Below are positions 41,587-44,994 of a stretch of 44,994 bases of DNA, one piece after another (position 1 is the first letter of the stretch; each line of letters begins with the position of its first letter). The DNA is taken from NCBI GenBank assembly GCA_020536535.1, contig JAHLWZ010000422.1:2636-47629 (forward strand), in the 5' to 3' direction. The notes under the pieces are model-generated. The model made no database searches. It was not told where the DNA came from and saw only the letters and a program-made list of their open reading frames with translations. The position numbers were made by a program, and so were the translations under genes. The stretch is from Pelomyxa schiedti (lineage: Eukaryota > Evosea > Pelobiontida > Pelomyxidae).

Positions 41587-43400
41587 GTGTATGACCTAAC
41601 TGGAGAAGACCCAACCTATGCCGACCCAATACCACCACTGCAGTGGTCTCCTGATGACCACACGGTATATACGGATGTGCGACTGCTGTGGCCCCTGCAA
41701 GACTTAAATATGAATGTGAACTTAGTTCTAACTCGAGTTCTCATCGTTGAGCAGGGAAAATAAATTAATATTAAATATTAATTAAATTATCTTCCAGGCA
41801 CCCAGGGTGCAACACGCGATTATGGGATAGATGACCCCAGTAGCAACAACAATAACAGCAGCAATATATTCAAACACAACAAGTTTAGACCACGCAACTG
41901 GAAGTTGTGCACAACATCAACTTGGCGGCCAATAGCGCGACTTTGCGGACTCAACAATGTACTCGCTCATTCAAATGCAACTTGCAATGCTGCTGCAGCC
42001 TCAATTGACACCCTTGTTTGAAAGTTCTTATTCTGCCACTGGTGTATCATTGGATACAATGAAATATGGAAAAAAACAAAGTAAGTGCTCATCTTTATTC
42101 ACATGGAATTATGGGGAGAGTGGTTTGTTTTGCATATTTACTCTTGAATAAAGCCCACCTGTGTCACGCAGAAATTCACAGGCACTTAGAGCTCATTCTG
42201 AAATTTAGTGAAACCTTGTCTTGATCAAAACTATCACTACCTACCACCAAAGGTTACATTATGCTGAGCAAGCCCAACACAGAATTTGTTCAGAGGTTGA
42301 AGTGATCTAAAGCCTGAGACCCTCACCCTTTTGGCAGGTGGTTGGTTAAGTTCTTCAATATGGAACAGGCCTATCTTTATGAAGTCCACAAGCCTCAAAG
42401 TTTATTGGCACTCCAGACACAGTTTGACTTGCAAAACAAAGGATCAATCTCATTTCTTGGCAGAGATCCTGCAACTGAGTTGCAGATATTTTTTTGGTTA
42501 CTCAGACCAAAGCCATTTCAAATGCGACTTCACAAAGAATTTGATCATGAGTTTGGTGACAAAGTTTTTATACCATTTGTTCTAAATTTTCTATAATTCC
42601 AAACAAAAAAGTATGGCACAAAGACAACCGCAAGTCTTTCTGCCCTAATTATCACTGATGGGGCAGTATCTGGAGTTATCCAGCTTGTAAATAAAATTTC
42701 TTACCAGAAAAATTCCATACTGTTCACAAGATGACTTTTGTTACAATGTGTTCTGCCATACATAGGTTTCCCTTTTTCCCCCCTTCCTTTATGTCTTACA
42801 CTGTGAAAGCGTCCATTATTCGTCATTCTCAAATACTGTCATCCAGAAATATACTACTAACTGCAAATCGTACAATTTCGTAGGAATTGGAGCTACCTCA
42901 TCTCTATTGGACTGTTACGGCCAATGCCCACCTTAATTTCTTGGTTTCACATTCAATTGAAGGTCTTTTGCACTCACAGCACCTCTTTTTCCTAAAATAC
43001 TTTTAGGCGAATTCATTCACCTACTGGGTGCACAGGCATCAACACTATTTAATCCTCTGGTTGACAAACCAAAATCCGTGGAAACCGTAGTAAATGGCGG
43101 ACCAATTTTCAACTCCAAGTCAACGATAGGTCTCTTTGTGCTCCTTACTTAATCCACTGATTTTCTCTGAGTCATTCAAGTAGTTAATAAAATGGGATGT
43201 TTCACAGATGAAGATGTATTCCTCCTGCAATTGTTTGCATCTCAGGTATGAAAAGTGTTTTATCATGCACCAACTGCAAGGGATTCTAGATCTATTAGGC
43301 TGTTGGCAATGCTACAACGTTCATTGCTACTTTGAGAAGATTCCAGGCAGTCATGTCGACTCAGCACAAGTTCCAAGCATCTTGATGGAGAAAATCTAAT
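41587..43400 (+). CDS. Tandem GAF-domain protein, ends not defined
   Basis: A chain of plus-strand exon segments. First VYDLTGEDPTYADPIPPLQW with WSPDDHTVYTDVRLLWPLQD, then an Asn/Ser-rich segment (DDPSSNNNNSSNIFKHNKF). A helical lead-in (HLELILKFSETL) follows, then GAF 1: FFNMEQAYLYEVHKPQSLLA, RLHKEFDHEFGDKVFIPF and ALIITDGAVSGVIQLVNK. GAF 2 is VDKPKSVETVVNGG, STIG-VVNKMGCFTDEDVFLL, LQLFASQ joined in phase (intron 43246-43298) to AVGNATTFIATLRRFQ. Tandem GAFs occur in cyclic-nucleotide phosphodiesterases, cyclases and histidine kinases, where they sense cyclic nucleotides or other small ligands. No catalytic domain can be recognised downstream. Start and end are approximate. Frame at 43550-43760 (DFVYASCLNHSVRTPLH) may extend it. 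Confidence 0.5.
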
Positions 43401-44763
43401 TAAATGATCTCTCAAACGAACTCTTGTCGATTCTGAAAGGAGCTCCGTTTTTCTTATTAATTCAATTGCTGAGCTGCAGGCATTTCACTGGCTGTTCCTT
43501 TTGTTATTCTTATTACAAGGAACAGGTTTTATTCCTACGGCAGATTGGATACTATGACTTTGTTTACGCTTCATGTCTTAACCATTCTGTGAGAACACCC
43601 CTACATACAAATGTTCTTTTTACAATGCCTGATTTGACGATGCCTGACGTTCACTGCATCGCCTTCTTGCTTGATCTTCAAACGACTCAAGGCATTACTT
43701 ACAGGATTCAACTCTCGCTGATCTATATGTACCACCGTGCAGGTACATTCCCGCAATGCTAATAATGGCCAACTCCATTTTCCTTCTCTCAATTGCAGTT
43801 TCATCGGCAATCAGAGTAAAGTGCCTGCCCAAAAGCCTCAAATTGACATGCCGGGTAGTGGACTGTGTTTCTGCACCTTTGCAACTGAGCTTTAATAAGC
43901 AGGAGACTCAATGATAAACAGCTTGTTCCAGTCTGGATGAGCCAATACAGGCGAATTCATCAACCTCCGCTTCTGTTCTGCAAATGGGTGCTCTTGTGCA
44001 AGCCCCACTACCCAAGGTTGATGTTTGCAGCCCATATCAAATACTCAAGCACACTCTCAGCAAATCCTGTGGTATGAAGCGCCTCTGATAAGCCACCAGT
44101 AAAAGCTTAGAAAACTTCTCACTTCCGTTACAGTTAATGTCTGCAACTTTCACGTTATCTGGCTGAATGCCCTAGGTACTACGTTGGTTGTTGCCATCTG
44201 ACGTTCCGTAAGGTTCACTTGGCTGCCCAGCTTGTGCAAGTAACCCATCAAGCACTTTGCTAACTCGATTGCGCTACTCTGACAGTGGTCCCTTGGTGAA
44301 AAATGATAACAACAATGCTTGGCTCAGGTTGAATTCCTTGTAACACACAAAAGAATTTCCCAGGCCAACAGTCATCATGCACCTTGAACTGATAGGATGG
44401 ATCCCCTTGTTGTACGAAATGCCCGTTTTGAGGTGGAATCTTTCTTACCAAAACAACAGGTGCATACGGCGCCGGGAAATACACGGTTCAATGATGATGT
44501 CAGCCTGTTTTGAACCTCCTTGCCAGGAATATCATGTTCCACCCTTAACGAACCGAACCGCACACTGCCTGCATCACCACTGTTGATTTCATTTCATGTT
44601 CGGTATGCAGTTCTTCGTGTTGTTTTGCCCATCACTAATAACTTGCAGAGGCACGATCCGCACAGCAAACAGTTGCAATCCCATTTGCAGTTGCATTCTA
44701 CGCCGGAAAGAATGTGCTTCCCGAATTCTGTTCTAAAAATACAACTGCTCGACTAGCCGTTAC
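43401..44763. other. Unresolved region with protein-like frames on both strands
   Basis: Plus strand: after a TTGCAG acceptor-like site at about 44648 a 47-codon frame (ARSAQQTVAIPFAVAFYAGK) runs to a stop at 44787-44789. Minus strand: frames such as YFPAPYAPVVLVRKIPPQNG (44260-44484), KVLDGLLAQAGQPSEPYGTS and DNVKVADINCNGSEKFSKLL (44000-44250) also look protein-like. I cannot decide which strand holds the gene, and no family is recognised. Confidence 0.3.
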
Positions 44764-44823
44764 GCCTTCGGAATGCGATGGTGGGTAGGTTTTAAAAAAC
44801 TTTAAAAGAGAAAAAAAAAAAAA

Positions 44824-44994
44824 AACACAACTGGCGGTTCCGGTTTCGCAACACGACAGTCAGCTACAAACGGTGCCGCACGCGAGCGATTCCAAATTAG
44901 TCGTGAGTGCGGCGTTGGGCGAGGCGGCTCTCGGTGCGGGGTCGAGACAGGGCGGTGCGGCAGCTTCAGGGGCGGCGTCGTCGGTGCGGTGCGG
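44824..44994. other. GC-rich right edge, probable 5' region or first exon of a truncated gene
   Basis: After an A-rich tract (44809-44825), composition switches to GC-rich. A plus-strand frame stays open to the window end (LAVPVSQHDSQLQTVPHASD, then Gly/Ala/Ser-rich), and a minus-strand frame is also open in part. GC-rich, Ala/Gly/Ser-rich sequence of this type is seen in low-complexity parts of other genes here (FAM135, polyQ protein). Truncated by the window edge. Confidence 0.3.

Noticed and set aside
1-44994. CRISPR arrays, operons, ribosome binding sites, tRNA or rRNA genes
   Set aside because: The genome is eukaryotic with spliced genes; no direct repeat array, and no cloverleaf or conserved rRNA sequence was seen on either strand.

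Overview
This is a compact nuclear segment from a unicellular eukaryote. Genes on both strands are separated by tens to a few hundred bases, and most are cut by many short GT-AG introns of about 40-120 nt, often with long T tracts. Several introns flank micro-exons of 11-14 nt. The content mixes secreted polysaccharide hydrolases, a Rab1, a DRP5/ARC5-type dynamin, FAM135, a BTB protein, GAF domains and protein kinase parts, with Q/N/T/S/P-rich low-complexity insertions. That suits a free-living phagotrophic protist, and an amoebozoan-like organism is my best guess. The sequence alone does not fix the lineage. Exon joins below were done by eye by matching splice sites, phase and family motifs.

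Layout. 1-1168: left edge, where a protein kinase gene on the minus strand runs off the window. 1169-5702 (+): a small four-exon gene with a 14-nt exon, a DRP5/ARC5-like dynamin GTPase, and Rab1. 5797-6612 (-): acidic zinc-knuckle protein. 6756-8930 (+): secreted acid-sphingomyelinase-like phosphodiesterase with altered catalytic residues. 8967-10573 (-): one gene encoding ALG13 and ALG14 fused, i.e. the UDP-GlcNAc transferase of the second step of dolichol-linked oligosaccharide synthesis. 10633-10986 (+): small acidic protein. 11233-14023 (+): secreted GH2 glycosidase with a PAN/apple-like insertion. 14429-18612 (+): long polyQ/coiled-coil protein, possibly ATRIP-like. 18683-19349 (+): MGCGGS-type small protein with duplicated Cys exons and a 100-N assembly gap. 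19416-22170 (-): secreted GH3 glycosidase.

Second half. 22320-26670 (+): FAM135 serine-hydrolase-like protein. 26822-27634 (+): degenerate Ras-like GTPase ending in CLLC. 27765-31279 (-): Cue2/NONU-1/N4BP2-type Smr nuclease with PAM2-like, CUE, two CCCH and DUF1771-Smr parts. 31736-33458 (+): methylmalonate-semialdehyde dehydrogenase. 33550-35100 (-): ILEI/PANDER domain joined to a BTB domain. 35158-38853 (-): long coiled-coil protein. 39136-40111 (-): broken AGC-kinase-like gene whose 5' end is duplicated in an inverted repeat (40059-40352). 41587 to about 43400 (+): tandem-GAF protein. The last kilobase is unresolved.

Functional themes: two secreted glycosidases (GH2, GH3) and a secreted phosphodiesterase point to extracellular or phagosomal digestion. 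Rab1, ALG13-ALG14 and dynamin belong to the secretory and organelle machinery. The Smr protein belongs to ribosome-linked mRNA surveillance. The most unusual items are the ALG13-ALG14 fusion, the ILEI-BTB fusion, the elaborated Smr nuclease, the GH2 with an embedded apple-like domain, and the inverted duplication of a kinase-like 5' exon.
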